NCBI GenBank assembly: GCA_002189035.1
Contig: CM007989.1
Span: 1,302,001-1,366,000, forward strand
DNA from: Utricularia gibba
Lineage: Eukaryota > Streptophyta > Magnoliopsida > Lamiales > Lentibulariaceae
Length of the DNA stretch: 64,000 bases
Reading direction: 5' to 3'
Numbering within the stretch: position 1 is the stretch's first letter; every line of letters begins with the position of its first letter. Shown here piece after piece: positions 11,490 to 23,900 of this stretch. A program made the translations under genes and the position numbers. The notes below the pieces were generated by a model. That model saw nothing but the letters and a program-made list of their open reading frames with translations, was not told the origin of the DNA and made no database searches.

Positions 11490-14409
11490 TTATTCACCTT
11501 TTTTTTCCGGGGTTTCGCCTGCAAGTTTAATCCTCTGGTGATGCTCTGCAACTTTGTAGTCGACAACCTCGTTGAATAAACCAGAGTCCAGGACACAGTC
11601 TGGGCGACCGTACACGGTTGCTTGGACACTTGCCATCAGTTTTGCAATCTCACGCCCAGAGAAGCCTTCGGTTCTTCGTGCTGCTGCTCGTATCACCTCG
11701 TCAGAGAGGTCTTTAATGGTGGTTACCTGCTGCGGTTTTCTTCGGAACAAGCGGCCCCATATCGACCTTCGGTCATCAGCTTCACCGGAGAGGTACTTCT
11801 TCAAGTAGAGCTTCATGAGCTTGAACCGCTCCTCTTCTTGAGGAAGTGGGAACTCGATAACTTCATCGATGCGATCGGTGACAGCAGAGTCGAGATCGCC
11901 CGGCCGGTTTGTAGCTAGAACAATGGCAACATCTCTCGACTGGTCTCCGGTGCGGAAGAGTAAGGCGTTCAAGGAACTTCGCTGGGCTTCACTCATGTGA
12001 ATGCTGTTACGCCTGCAGGCAAGAATTCAGGAAAATTGCAGATCAGAAGGAAAACTCCAATCTTCATTTAGGTAGTTATTTTCACTTGCTTTCAAGTGCA
12101 TGAATGCGAGTGTGTCTGTGGAGCTTCATGTGAAATGATACTTACTCACAGAGAAAAGCATCAGCCTCATCGATGAACAAAAGTAAACCCTTCTTCGACT
12201 TTTTGGCCCAATCAAATATCTCATGTATTTTGGTAACAGCTTGGGCACCCAGAGGTGCCACATCTCCTCCAGTCATCATTGCATAATCCAACCCCTGCTC
12301 CAACAAATTTGGAAGTACCCTGTGTTAGAAAAAACTTCCTATTGCCAGAAGCCACCAATGATAAAAAGTTGGCAAAAAATGATGGATGACCAGTGTTAGG
12401 TGAATGGAGCAAGAAACAATACCGATTTTCTAGCTATCTCCCGTGCAACCATGGTTTTTCCAGTACCAGGTGGCCCATAAAAAAGCATGTTTCTAAATGG
12501 TGCCTCATTAGTTTTGGTGTTAGCAGTAGCACGAGCAAGATGTTCTACTCTTTTTTGCAGTGACGGATGCAGGATGGCATCTCCAAGAGCAGATTTACTT
12601 TGCATGCTTGCCAGCGGCCCGGCTGCTGTGGTCGAACTTAGTAGCTTACTAGCTGCTTGAGTAACTACTCCGATCCCTGGGAATTTTGTCATTGATGATT
12701 CTCGAATCAGAGATGGTTGGCCTAAAATCCGGTTGACATATCCCCACATAACTCGCGCACCTTCCCTACAGACACAAAGCCATTACTATTTTCATTCTCT
12801 GAGACTACAGTGTAAAAAGCGGCCAGAAAAAAATATTCACAGGTGCAGAATTGCATGGAACTGAAATCTAAAACTCTTGGTCAAAATCACACAAAAATAG
12901 TCATCGTTTCTTTAGAATGAAAACCAGAGAACACAACCTAGTAGCAAAAATCCCAGCAGCCAATGCAGTCGATGCTCCTACGACCATAACCATCTTACTC
13001 TTGTCGGTCATCAGAATCTGAAAGCCCCCTGAATATCATGTGCATTTGATTAGAGGACGCAGGGGGTGGGTGAGGGGATTTTACTCCAAAGACTATTCTG
13101 AAAGTTTACTGTGAAATAAGAAATCAAATCATATGGACAACAAGATACCAACCACTAATATGATTAAATGTCGTATTAATTGCAGCAAGCCACTTCTCCT
13201 GTTCACTGCGTATCTGCTCAAGAAGTATCCTCCTATTCTGTTCTTCAGTGAGTCTTGCTTCATGAGCTCGTGCCTCAGCCTTTGCCATTTCCTCCACCCT
13301 TGTTGTTTCCCGCTGAATCTCAGCTCTCTCTTTTTCAGTCAGCCTTTGCTGCGCCTGTATTTGCTCTTCAGTAGCTCTTCTTGCGTGCTCTGTTCTATTT
13401 GATGATTCCTCTTGCATTTGAACCAACTCTATATTATGACGCCTCTGAGCTTCATGGTCTGTCTGAGTTCAGCAAGGTTTGAATAAATGCTAATGAGATA
13501 AAAATTCCAGAGAGCACTCAATTCAAAGATGGAAATGCTTCGAAAACGCAAATTTCATGTTGCCGTTGGCTGCAAAAAATAAATGGTAAACAAAAGAGAT
13601 GAACTCTCATGACCTGCATTCTTTTACGAGCAAGCTCATCTTCATATCTAAGGAGTTGCGCTTTGGCTTGAGATTGCTGCTGATATAGGTTCCTCTGATC
13701 TTCTGCAAACTTTCGTTGTTTCTCCTGCATTCAAGCCTCAATCTTTAAAACAGGAACACAAAGAAAGTGATTGATTGACAGGAATCCCTGACCAAACAGA
13801 CAGAAGAGTTAATAAAATAAACAAGGGTTTCGATGAATGAACTGAATAAAAACGTGAAATATCAACATCAGAATGCAATTCCGATTCATAGGACATACAG
13901 TATCTAATCGCACATAACACCACTAACACCACTCACAATATCAGCATGGGCTTGAATTGCTGCAAAATGAGCCTTTTCCGCATCCAGTTCAGCCAGCCGT
14001 GTATGCTCCTGCTTCCTCATCACTTCAAAAACCTTCATAAAAGAAATGCATTCATGTCAAAAGGAAACCCACCAATCAATCACAAACAAGAAAAAGAAAT
14101 ACATCAAAATAGACGCACCTGCTTCGCCATAGGCGAGTTATTGATTTCTCTAAGAGCCTTGGCCCCCCTCTCCAACGCTTCTGGATCAAAGCCACGCTTG
14201 GAAACCTCGACAGTTGGTTGAGAATAGGAACCCGATCCCTCTGCCTCAACCGCCTCGGGCGTCGCGGGGGTGGCGTTTGAGGAACCCGAGAACGGAGAAA
14301 ACCTTGACGGACCATCAGCATACGCTACCGTTGATCCAGAAATCGCCATGGCCACCGCCACAGCAGCCTTCGCTGGGAATCTCAACCTCGAAGCCGACAT
14401 ATGACGCAT
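11490..14409 (-). CDS. ATAD3: ATAD3-type mitochondrial AAA+ ATPase
   Basis: ATAD3 is an inner-membrane mitochondrial AAA+ ATPase linked to nucleoid organisation and cristae structure in animals. Eight exons give 636 aa: 14119-14409, 13937-14032, 13614-13724, 13156-13462, 12938-13028, 12423-12765, 12146-12294 and 11490-12012. All phases agree. The N-terminal half is a long charged coiled coil (about residues 75-265). A hydrophobic segment near residues 275-295 fits the known membrane anchor. The AAA module has Walker A GPPGTGKT near residue 396, Walker [12 protein letters not shown], and an arginine-rich sensor region (VTDRIDE). A second ATG lies three codons in (14400); neither start has a strong context. 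It shares mitochondrial function with the NDUFAF6-like and ATP12 genes nearby. Confidence 0.92.
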
Positions 14410-14458
14410 TCAATGGAAAATCAGCAGTGGCTTGGGGGTGAGGAAAGGGTTTAAGCAC

Positions 14459-14718
14459 TAGGGTTTATGTATGCCACAGAAGAGATAGACAGAGACTGGG
14501 GAAAGACGATTCCCAAGTTTAAAATAATAAAACCTAATTTTATTATTATTATTATTCTCCAGTTTTGCCAATCACTTCTTCTACGGTTCTACCTCCCGCT
14601 TTCTTGTTACATTTGGGCCACCCGTAGCACGGCCCATTAAAATCACGGGCCATAGATGGGCTACAGATCAAGGCCCTTTTATTTTTCTATTCCAACTATG
14701 AGTCACTATTAATGGGCC
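14459..14718. promoter_or_regulatory. ATAD3 promoter: telo-box and site II cluster
   Basis: A telo-box-like TAGGGTTTA lies at 14459-14467. Site II motifs follow at 14614-14619 (TGGGCC), 14631-14636 (GGCCCA), 14657-14662 (TGGGCT) and 14713-14718 (TGGGCC). Telo-box plus site II is a known pairing in promoters of nuclear genes for ribosomal and mitochondrial proteins. This fits the mitochondrial role of ATAD3. Confidence 0.5.
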
Positions 14719-15703
14719 ATATCAAATGGGTCCCAGTCGAATCCTAAACGACCTCGAACTCAACTAAAAAAACAAAAACTCCAACTTTGAATATTTTATA
14801 AGATCCTATGCATATGATCGCACCAAATGGTATCGTACAAACACATGTCACATAAACCATGGTGTTAAATTCTAATGCAACATCTTCTAATCCATGTTGA
14901 ACCAGATCAATCTCTTCCAATCTTGCGATAACTCATTGATTATTGACAACTCTCTCGTTTCATATTTTGATGGAATCCAATACATTAGTGCGCATGCTCG
15001 TTTGCTTATTATTATGAGTTCATATGGTTTGGAACTTAGGTGGTTTGGTTATAATAATATTATAGGAGGAGAGTTGTGTGGAGGGAGTGAGGAATAAATT
15101 ATTTATTATGTGGGAATAAATAAATGTGGATAGATGTACATTAAATAAGTGTGTTTCCAGGGGGCCTGGGCATAGCCCTACAGGAGGAGTGAATAACTGA
15201 TTTAACTGTCCATGTGAAAAGCTGCCTCCTCCTCTGCCACGTGCACCAACTGTCTCCTCCCATTCCCAATAACCAACATGGCCAGCCCTCCCATTACTCT
15301 CCCCCTTTAATTTTATTTTATTTCTTTTCTTACAGATGCAGATGGAGACCGTCTGTCACGTGTTTCTTTGTGCTCCACTTTTTGGAATATGTGTTCATCG
15401 AATACTTGTTAATTCATCGCCTCCCAACTCTCTCTGTGCGTGCAAACTGCAAACTTACTCACAGTAGCTTCTCAGTCCTCGTTGCCTCACACAAAAACTA
15501 ATGAAAATGGCTGGAATGATGATGATGATGATAGCAGAAGCCATTCATACATAGGGTTTCGTTGTGGTTGAGAGGGGAATCCACCAGTTTCAACTTCCGA
15601 TCTCGCGGTGATGATGATGCGGAGGAGGTTTGAGGGAAGGATAATGGGGGAGATTTGTGGGTTCTGGCGAAGGCATTGAATGATGGGTGATATCCAATCC
15701 CAT

Positions 15704-15727
15704 CCCCTTCCCCTTCCCCTTCCCCTT
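15704..15727. repeat. (CCCCTT)4 microsatellite
   Basis: Four perfect copies of a 6-bp pyrimidine unit lie about 530 bp upstream of the ROXY start. Confidence 0.8.
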
Positions 15728-16206
15728 TATGTGGTACAGTCCAGAAGAGGGGATTCAGAGCAGACAGAGAGCCCTTTAAATGTGTAGGAAGGCAAAACTA
15801 GACAGGGAAATGTGTAATTGGTCCATGCGCACCAACATCATTTATTTGCCGACACCAAAAGCTTCTTGTTTCAGCTCCTGCTGCTGTTTTGTTTGTAAAA
15901 TTCAATTCCATCCGGTTGGGCACAGCAGACGACTCAGTGCTCTCCTGCACCGCCATTCAACGCGCACTTCCCCGGCCCTCCTTCCTCCGCTTGCCCGCCG
16001 ACAATCACCATCTGTGCATAAATGCCCCCTCTCTGATACACTACGCATACTTCAAACATCTTATTGAAGGGAGATTAGCAGCTGATGGATTAGGGTTAAA
16101 TTGTGATGAAGTGTGAAGCTGAATTTGATTCTTTCTTAGAAGTAAATCTATCAACTGCCCCACACACACATGAAGCTCACAAGAAGGTGATGGATGCCAC
16201 CCCTTC

Positions 16207-16214
16207 TATAAATA
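16207..16214 (+). promoter_or_regulatory. TATA box of the ROXY gene
   Basis: TATAAATA begins 52 bp upstream of the glutaredoxin ATG. This implies a very short 5' UTR of roughly 20 nt. Confidence 0.6.
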
Positions 16215-16258
16215 GCGGGTGTCATCTACCAGTTGTAGCACGCAGGCTTCTCCTTTGA

Positions 16259-16635
16259 ATGGAAATGCAGTGTTGGAGTTCATGCTACCAGGCAGAAGGG
16301 AGCCAGGGCTTCCTCTTCGATCCACTTGAAAGCATCGAGCGGATGGCGTCGGCCAGCGCGGTGGTGATCTTCAGCGTGAGCACTTGCTGCATGTGCCACG
16401 CCGTGAAGCGCCTCTTCTCCAACATGGGAGTCAGCCCCGTAGTGTACGAGATCGATGAGAATGCTCTAGGGAAGGAGTTGGCGAGAGGGCTGGCGACCAT
16501 GCTCGGGGGACGTCCGTCGTCCCTGCGGTGTTCATCGGAGGGAAGCTCATCGGCACCATGGACCGCGTCATGGCGGCGCATATCAACGGGAAGCTGGTGC
16601 CGCTTCTGAAGGAGGCCGGCGCCCTTTGGCTGTGA
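16259..16635 (+). CDS. ROXY: CC-type glutaredoxin (ROXY1/2-like), frameshifted
   Basis: This is a plant-specific CC-type glutaredoxin, a class that binds TGA bZIP factors and acts in floral development and stress transcription. The active site CCMC follows VVIFSVST, as in ROXY1. The C-terminus carries an LxxLL-type LVPLL and ends in ALWL, the motif needed for TGA and TOPLESS contacts. The two halves are in different frames. The first frame is good up to a GG pair encoded at 16505-16509. The conserved [12 protein letters not shown] to ALWL part is read in the next frame and stops at 16635. One extra G in the run of five at 16505-16509 would give a normal 125-aa protein. As written, the first frame ends at 16609 with an unrelated tail. 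The gene is intronless, like its relatives. Confidence 0.85.
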
Positions 16636-17874
16636 CACTGGAGAGTTTGCTTGTGGTTTGCAGTGGTCCTCTCCTCTTTGTTCTTAATGAAGAATGAAAA
16701 CCAAGTCCGTCCTTGTGTGTTCGTTTACGAAATTCCATGAAATGACCTCTTTTTGTCAGTAGAGTTTCCAAGAACGAACAAACATGGGATTTAGTAAATC
16801 CAGATGAGTAAAAAGCTCATGGTAAAAAGTGAAAAGGTTTCACTGAGGGGGAAAAGTTCAAATACCATCGTCATTGAAACTCAAGGATTTTAGAGCTGCA
16901 AAGCAAGAGAATGAAAGGTACTTCACGAAGGACCACTTCCAAAAAACGCAGATGAACAACGAAAAAAACACACAGCTGAACTGGGAATTCCCTTTTTCCC
17001 ACCCACCCCTGAGACCTTGGCTGGAGGTTCTTGAAATGCTGATTCACAGCACATCATCAACAACTTCCTGGAGAAGAAGTGAAGGTAGTGTCTCTGTAAA
17101 CAAAGGGATGGGGAGCACCAGAAGAACAAGGCAGCAGACACATGTTCAAACCTGTGGATGGAGAAGTTTGATATTGAACAGAGGTGGAGGAGAATCCATT
17201 GTTGGTGCACTGAAGAACATCAGTTTGTTTTACATGTAACTTCTATCGTCTGATCATCGTCCCCGAAATTGCAAGACCTCACTTCTGCAGTTTCTTTTGC
17301 ATGGCATTTATCCCATTGTCAGGCTTGGTCATGAATTTGAATTAAATTATTTTTTTTAATGACGAATGAATTTAATAACATTTAATTATACATTAAAATA
17401 TTTAAATCCAGTCTCTAATTTATTCATTTATTTAGACTACTCGGATTCGAACCTATTATTTTAAAACACTGTTTTTATCTACTTCTCATATGGTTTCATC
17501 ATTACTTTTTTATTTTTTATCTTCTACGATAATTTGACTTTTTTAATAGAGATTTCTAGACATAAATGAAAACTTACGATTTTGGGCCAAGAAAAAGAGG
17601 CTTGAAAATATGAAAAATATCTTATTGAACTTCTCCATACAGAAATCCATCATCTTGTTCAAAAGATATTATTGCTCACATGCAAATTCATTGCATATGT
17701 TATTGTTTTATATGTTTTTTCAAAGCATTTAATTCAATTTCTCAGATTGAATCAAAATACTTGATAGAAAAATCATCAATTGAAAATACTTTAGATGGTT
17801 GTGTGCACATAATTTCAGGTGGTCCAGAACTATAGAATCAAAATCTACACCTGAGTCATACATGGAGGAAGCCT
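16636..17874. other. Intergenic DNA between ROXY and the NDUFAF6-like gene
   Basis: No gene is recognised. The left part holds the ROXY 3' end; 17340-17760 is AT-rich. A B-box-like GGATTCGAACC at about 17450-17460 has no matching A box or cloverleaf. Both flanking genes point into this gap, so it should contain two 3' ends. Confidence 0.5.
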
Positions 17875-18786
17875 TCAGTATTTCCCTCTCCAGGAGTACA
17901 ACTTGAGTTTCAACTGGAACCACAAAGGAGATATCCCCAATATACCACGGGCTAGCTTTGGGTCAAAGATGTCAAAGTGCACCTTGTGCAATGTATCCAA
18001 CACAACCTGTGCAGGGATTGCCGGCAGGAGTATTGGACGAGCTTCACTGGGAATGGCTCCGGCCAAATCACGAGCCTTCTGAAGATGCAAATGGGCAACA
18101 GACGCCATTTCAAAGACAGCATTGCATAGCGCTTCATGAGAAGCTAGACTAATCTCAGATTGTCCACTCTTTGTGACAAGCAGACCATGTTTTGCTGCCA
18201 CTGAATAAGGTATATACCGAAAATGTTGATTCCGGTTCGCATGGTGTGGGAGGGACTTGAGAAGCAATGCAAGTCCGCTTGCTTTGCCAACATGGGAAGC
18301 TGCATGATCTGCAGGGGTGGACTTGATACCACCGGCTTGAAGAGTTGAGTACAGAATGGTTGACACAGTGTCCTCAGCATACTTCTCCAGCTCTTCCATT
18401 GTTTCGGGGATGTCCACAGGCTCCCTGTTGGCATCCTTAATCCGGGCCTCAATGGACCGCTTTAACCAGCTCTTGCTGATATTAGTATCCGATATTACAG
18501 AAGAAAGGGCCTGAGCGACTGGATGCTCGATCAACTTCTTTGAAAAAATCTTGTCAATGGTCTCTTGCCACCATAGCAGGCGCATGAGACCAATTCTGGG
18601 ATCAGAAGCTACATCCATGGCTCTTGCCGTTTCCACATTGAAGGCCCGCAATGCGAATGCAGGCTTTCGCATATTTGGAGGAAGCTCGAGAAGGCAAAGG
18701 TAATGATGATAATCGTATGTACATACTTGCTGGACACAGTAGGAGAAAGCAGCTCTCAGACTGCTGGATGAAAAAGCAGGACTCAT
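17875..18786 (-). CDS. NDUFAF6: NDUFAF6-like complex I assembly factor (squalene/phytoene synthase fold)
   Basis: The protein of 303 aa is encoded by one exon and matches the plant homologue of NDUFAF6, a mitochondrial assembly factor for NADH dehydrogenase. It has the squalene/phytoene synthase fold but is not known to make isoprenoids. Family stretches include AAFSYCVQQV near the N-terminus, RAFNVETA, LMRLLWWQE, YAEDTVST, and DHAASHVGKASG in the middle. The protein ends in YSWRGKY, as its relatives do. I chose the ATG at 18786. The frame is open upstream to a TTG at 18795, but the MS start fits the family. The 5' UTR may contain an intron. Confidence 0.85.
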   Translation of the reverse strand: MSPAFSSSSLRAAFSYCVQQVCTYDYHHYLCLLELPPNMRKPAFALRAFNVETARAMDVASDPRIGLMRLLWWQETIDKIFSKKLIEHPVAQALSSVISDTNISKSWLKRSIEARIKDANREPVDIPETMEELEKYAEDTVSTILYSTLQAGGIKSTPADHAASHVGKASGLALLLKSLPHHANRNQHFRYIPYSVAAKHGLLVTKSGQSEISLASHEALCNAVFEMASVAHLHLQKARDLAGAIPSEARPILLPAIPAQVVLDTLHKVHFDIFDPKLARGILGISPLWFQLKLKLYSWRGKY

Positions 18787-20551
18787 GTGTCTCAAGTACC
18801 AACCTGCTCATTCACAACAGATGAAACCCATATATCTCATCCCGAACACCCACTCACGCAAAGCTACAAAGAATCCCAACAGCCTCTTTTGATCTCCCAT
18901 ATCAAAGCTCAAAACTGCATAGAATACGACTGCCGATTCCTCTCATTGTCGTCAGTTTACAGAAACTGAAATCAGAACGATGGAGGGACAAATGAACGCA
19001 ATTAAATCAATTCAGTCACAACAACAACAACAACATAATCAGCAAACCTAAGAACCCAAAACGGCGACTGAGGCAATCGGAATTGCCTTCTTGAGGGTTA
19101 AGATTCGCCCTTCAAAACCCTAAACAAACTAGAGATGCGGATGGAGGAGGGAGATAACCATGTATTGAACTGGCCCAATGTACAATTCTGAGCAAGATAA
19201 CAGGCTTCCCTAGGCCCAATTGTAGACGCCCCTTTTTTTAAACGAGAAAGAAATTAAAAAACGTAAATTCTTCTAAAAGAATTAAATAAAAAATTATAAT
19301 TTAAGCTTGTTTAAATTTGAATTTATTTTTATTAAATCAGGATTTACGACAAACAAAAACAGTATCCAATTCCCTCCTTTTTGCAGGGGATTTCTACAGA
19401 GCACCATGTGCTTAAAGATCTTGAGTCACATCCTTCCTGTTCCGCCATCAACCTGCACCAGTCCGTATCTTAAGTTTTTGAACCCATGGGTTTAACCCGA
19501 ATTAGAACGAGTTCAATTCGAATTTATATTATTATATTCAAATAATTATTTTTATTATACTAATACTTTTTAGTAAATATAACTAAAAATTGTGAATAAT
19601 ATTTTAATTAAAAAGGGCGAGGAAACCACAAGAATCGATTCAACCTTTTCCACAACTCTTTGGTGGGCAAGCGTAGCAAAAGTCTGGAACATTCTCCGAG
19701 GTTGTCCTCCGAGTTTTGTCGTCTGGGCGCCGCGGCCCCTCACACCAAAAAAGAAAAGAAAAGTTGAATTAATAAAAATAATATAAAATTATAATAAAAA
19801 CAACTTAAATTTATATGAGTATAAATATTTTAACCATTAAGTTTTAAATTACAAAAAGGACAGTTCATGTTCTTAAAACCATGCAATGAATTTTCAGTAT
19901 CATGAACCATCTCTAATTTTGTAGTAGGAATTTTCACATTTGTATATATAATTCAATGAATTGAAATATCTTATTAGGAGTAAATTGCATTTGCATCTTG
20001 TGATTTTTTGAGTTCAATGAGGGTAAAAGAATCATATGAAGAGAAATGAAACTTATGGATATTGTTTACAATGAAAATTATGAATACTGTTAAACGAGAG
20101 TTAGAATTAAAATTGATTAGTTTGGATAACATAAAAAGTTAAATATATATTTTTATAAGTTTAAGTACAAATTGTTTACAAAAAAAGTTAAAATAACTAT
20201 GACGTAATTTTAAAATTCAAGGATTAAATTTTTTAAAGTGATTTGGAATGACTGTGTCAAACTCTACCCATAAAAATAATTACTATTATAAGTTATATTT
20301 TTTAATAGGTCAATTTGTATTTTTCTAATGAATAAAGCATTAAATAATAAAATTGTTTGTATGTCTAATCTATGATAATAAATATTAATTTTTAAAAGAA
20401 AGTAAATTTTAATATACTACCAAACCAATCATTAATTGGTAATTGAAAAAAAAAATCAGAAATGAGAATAAAAATCTTGGAAAATTTGTGAATAGCTGCG
20501 TCCATCCGCCGCGTCTGAGCGAAATACAGCAGCACTGATTATAATATTAAT
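18787..20551. other. NDUFAF6 promoter and AT-rich intergenic DNA
   Basis: The first 430 bp look like promoter and 5' UTR of the NDUFAF6-like gene. From 19240 to 20520 the DNA is strongly AT-rich, with only short meaningless ORFs. No transposon ends were found by eye. Confidence 0.5.
19115..19218. promoter_or_regulatory. Telo-box and site II motifs upstream of the NDUFAF6-like gene
   Basis: AAACCCTAA lies at 19115-19123, and GGCCCA (reverse site II) at 19172-19177 and 19213-19218. The arrangement resembles the ATAD3 promoter and fits a nuclear gene for a mitochondrial protein. Confidence 0.5.
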
Positions 20552-20847
20552 TTAATTTTCCCCCATTGGAACTGAATCAGAAGGCGGTGGAGGAGGAGGA
20601 GGAATAGGAACGGCGAGGCGCGAGGGGTTGATATCTCCGGCCATGATGACGACGATTTTTGGGTGCCAGGAAGCAGAGTAATGGGAACCACGGGGGCGCT
20701 TGTGGATTGAGCACAGGAGGAACATCAAGGCGGAGGAGATCAGCACAACCATGAGCCCTAGACCGGAAAACAGGTACGGCAGCGGCGATTTCCAGTTCCA
20801 AAAAGGCGGCGACGCGAAAGCCGCTACCGGCGCCGGCGACGGCCCAT
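20552..20847 (-). CDS. GDU: GLUTAMINE DUMPER (GDU)-like membrane protein, frameshifted right after its ATG
   Basis: GDU proteins are small single-pass plant membrane proteins that affect amino acid export. The reading frame has the family hallmarks. A WNWKSPLPYLFSGLGL stretch leads into one membrane segment (LMVVLISSALMFLLC). The cytosolic VIMAGD motif follows, and then a proline-rich tail (seven P in a row). The frame contains no ATG upstream of the membrane segment. The only suitable ATG, at 20845-20847, is in another frame and would stop after seven codons. One extra G in the ATGGG stretch (20843-20845) joins this ATG to the GDU frame and gives a 98-aa protein of normal size. The TATA box sits about 50 bp upstream. 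The call as a GDU gene is firm; whether it works is open. Confidence 0.78.
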
Positions 20848-20894
20848 TTGCTTCTTCGATCTGTGATTGCTTTGCGCGGCAGGTGGGTGGCGTG

Positions 20895-20901
20895 ATTTAT
20901 A
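20895..20901 (-). promoter_or_regulatory. TATA box of the GDU-like gene
   Basis: TATAAAT on the minus strand lies about 50 bp upstream of the ATG at 20847, a normal spacing for a short 5' UTR. This supports that ATG as the intended start. Confidence 0.55.
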
Positions 20902-23900
20902 GACCAATGATGCGGAAAACTGTTTTATGTTTTTTTTTTTTTCACATTCGGATTCTGACAGTCGCTCTTGGTTATTTGAAATTATTTTTAAGAAGAATTT
21001 TGCTCAAATTATGGCATTTGTATCTTTTATAAAAATGAAGATTAAAATAGAAATATACAATATGATAATAACAAATATCAATAACTACTAAGTTGCGATG
21101 TACTAATATGTCGTATATGAAGACTAAGAAATACATTTTTTTTTACAAATATTGTTTCTCACAATAAAATCGTGTTTATTAAATATTATTCTTTTAAATG
21201 TCGTGAACGGTGAATCAAACACACCTTTCTTTGTTTGTGTTTAACACGTGACTCAGTTACAGTAGTTAATGTAACAGAAAATGGGCAGGCAGGCAGGCCA
21301 TTTGGACACGTGATCTAAACCGTGGCGTGTGAGTATGGGCCTTGCTTATGTTCAGTACAAAATGCGATTTGGATCATGGTTTCCAACTATTCTAAAGTCT
21401 TCTCGCATAATATTAAATATCATAATTCATATTTCGTTTTCAATATCCAATAATTCCATATGCTGTTTTATATTTTTTGTCAAAAAAAATATTTGTAGGA
21501 TGATCTTTCTATTTAAACATATTCATTTCCAAAAAAGATAGTGTGTTTTATGAGTAGCCATGTGGGGGAGTAGTTCAAGTGCGAGTGGAAAGGGATGGTG
21601 CATATTTTAGCTAATTACAACAAATAATAATAATGAGGATTTTTATTTAAAAAATATACAAATAAATAAGTGGAATTGGAAAAAGGGTTGGTTGCAGTGC
21701 AGCAGTTGAAGAAGTTGAACCCGACAGGCGGCAATGGCCAAGTGTTCCGCATCATCATCATCTTCTTCTTAGATTGGCCGATAAACAACAGTCGATAATG
21801 ACGTTGCTTTTTCGCCCTTCTTTTTCTCCGTGGGTCCCCCATGTTTGTTCTCGAAGCCGATATTCCAAGATGCACAAGCAACACTAATAATACTAACTGC
21901 TTGATTTATTTCCTATAAAACCCTCAATTGTTTGGTAACAAGAATATTTTAATTCCAGATTTGATATTCACCTGAGACTTTCAAGCTACATTGATTCGTT
22001 TGAAAAAAACCTTTTTTTTATCCATTCATATGCTCTGTGTCGGTTGCTGCTTCTTTCTTTGTTTCACACCTGGGCTGGGATTTGTAATAATGAAAAAGCA
22101 TTGTCCCACAACGCATATATTTATTGATATTGGGGAGAACAAATGCTTTTTCATGAAAATGAGTTGCATAAGAAACGCAACCCAACTACCGGAAACGGTT
22201 ATCTCCCAACCCAAGCCTCTGTTTTGTACTTTTCAAAAAGCACTTCTCAATAAGTATTTTTTCATTTTTTTTTTAAAAACAACAACCACACGTATTTAAT
22301 AATAAAATTATTTTCAAAACACTACTCTAAAAACAGAAAATAAAATATATAAAAAATGAAAAAAAGTTTAAATTCGATGTACTACACTACATCATGTGCG
22401 GAAACAAATAAATTTACCCCTTTTTGATAATCCGTAATATTTTTATTTAAACACTTGTAAATTATGAATGTAAAATCGCATTAATAAGATTCAATATTTG
22501 ATGACTTGTTTAATAAAGCATTTTAATTTGTTCGAAAATTAATATACATAATTTAATTTATTTTGTTCAATGTTCAATACTTTGTATTAAATAAATAATC
22601 ACTTATCATATTACATGCTACAAAACTTAGTTGATCATTTTCTTTTCATTTCTTTTATTAATATATGCATTAAGGAGAAGCACATATTTTGAAAAGCCTA
22701 TTTTTAGGGGATGTGCAATCCCAAAAGCCTATTCTTTATACTGTAGGAGGAAGGATTAAAAGAAGGGAGGGGGCGATTGACGTGAAATAAATCAAAGGAG
22801 CCCTTCCTCCACCACAAAGTGCTTTAAGAATTTTTTTAAAAAATATATACTGTTTTTAATAAATTTTATAAATAATTTTGTTATCAAATACGAAATAAAT
22901 TATACTTAAAAAATAGTTATGAATTCTAATAACTTAATATACCTTCAATAAAAATATTTTTTTTAAAAAAACATAATTGAAAAGGCTAACCAGTGATCAA
23001 TATTTTTTATTAGCCATTTAGTTAATTATGTCAATTTGATTGAATATTGAGGACCAATTATGTGATTTATTAGCACCAACGTTCCCTTTTTTTTTTAAAT
23101 GCAATTGATTGTATTATTATATTTGGATTTATGGGATCCACTTTTATGTCAAGTAGCCTATGCTTTTACAGTGAGATAGATATCAATCATTTTTTGTATA
23201 AAGTATCTTTTTTATTTCTTTGGATTTCATGAAAGCTATTGGTCCTCATAATGGAAAACATGATCAACTCTTTTTTTAAAAAAAGATTATCTACACTAAT
23301 AATGGTATTAAATAAATAATTTTCTTTTCTAAATACCTGTCGCAGTCAATGTTGGGACTATTTTTAGATACCTCTGTATTTTGTTTTTCTTTTTATTGAG
23401 GGAGAAATGCATCCTTTCTGGAAATGGAAAATCATTCTGGTTTCAAATGCTGCTTATTTTGGAAATGGATTCGATTTTTTTCCTCTTTTATTATTAACCC
23501 TTCTTTTAAAATGTTTAAATTCTATTCCGATGTCTTAAAAAAGTAATTCTGTTTATTTTCATTTACAGCATGTCAGCACCCTGAGGTCAGAACTCAGAAA
23601 ATTCAACCCCCAAAATCGTCTTCCCTAGAGAAAGAGGGTGATTTAAAAAAGTGGACACTGTCATCTCACTGTGTGAGAAAATAAGAATAATTTCTAGATT
23701 TTGAGTTTTTGAAAAAAAAAAAACGTTTATTTTTTTTTTCAATTCCGTTTTATGGAAAATAATTTTCAATTTGATAAATAATAATTGGATGAAATATTTG
23801 TATGTAAACAAAACGTGGCGCCTGAAACCTGCGTGTGGACGTCCCCACGTGTGTAGAATGCCGGTATTACCGAGGAGAGGAAATATATTATTTTTTATTT

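Larger units (their letters stand above)
14410..16206. other. Intergenic DNA between the ATAD3 promoter and the ROXY promoter
   Basis: No gene is recognised. The left part is the ATAD3 promoter. The right part is the long upstream region of the ROXY gene, with two G-boxes (CACGTG) at 15238-15243 and 15357-15362, a (GAT)n stretch near 15515-15532, and a CCCCTT repeat. The AT-rich middle around 15060-15160 shows nothing clear. Confidence 0.5.

Noticed and set aside
11572-11918. Plus-strand ORFs opposite the ATAD3 AAA domain
   Set aside because: They are shadows of the conserved minus-strand exon 8.
17450-17460. B-box-like GGATTCGAACC, which could mark a tRNA or SINE on the minus strand
   Set aside because: No A box, no acceptor stem and no cloverleaf can be drawn around it.
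21615-21884. 89-codon minus-strand ORF in the AT-rich gap
   Set aside because: It consists of low-complexity Lys and Met runs and matches no family.
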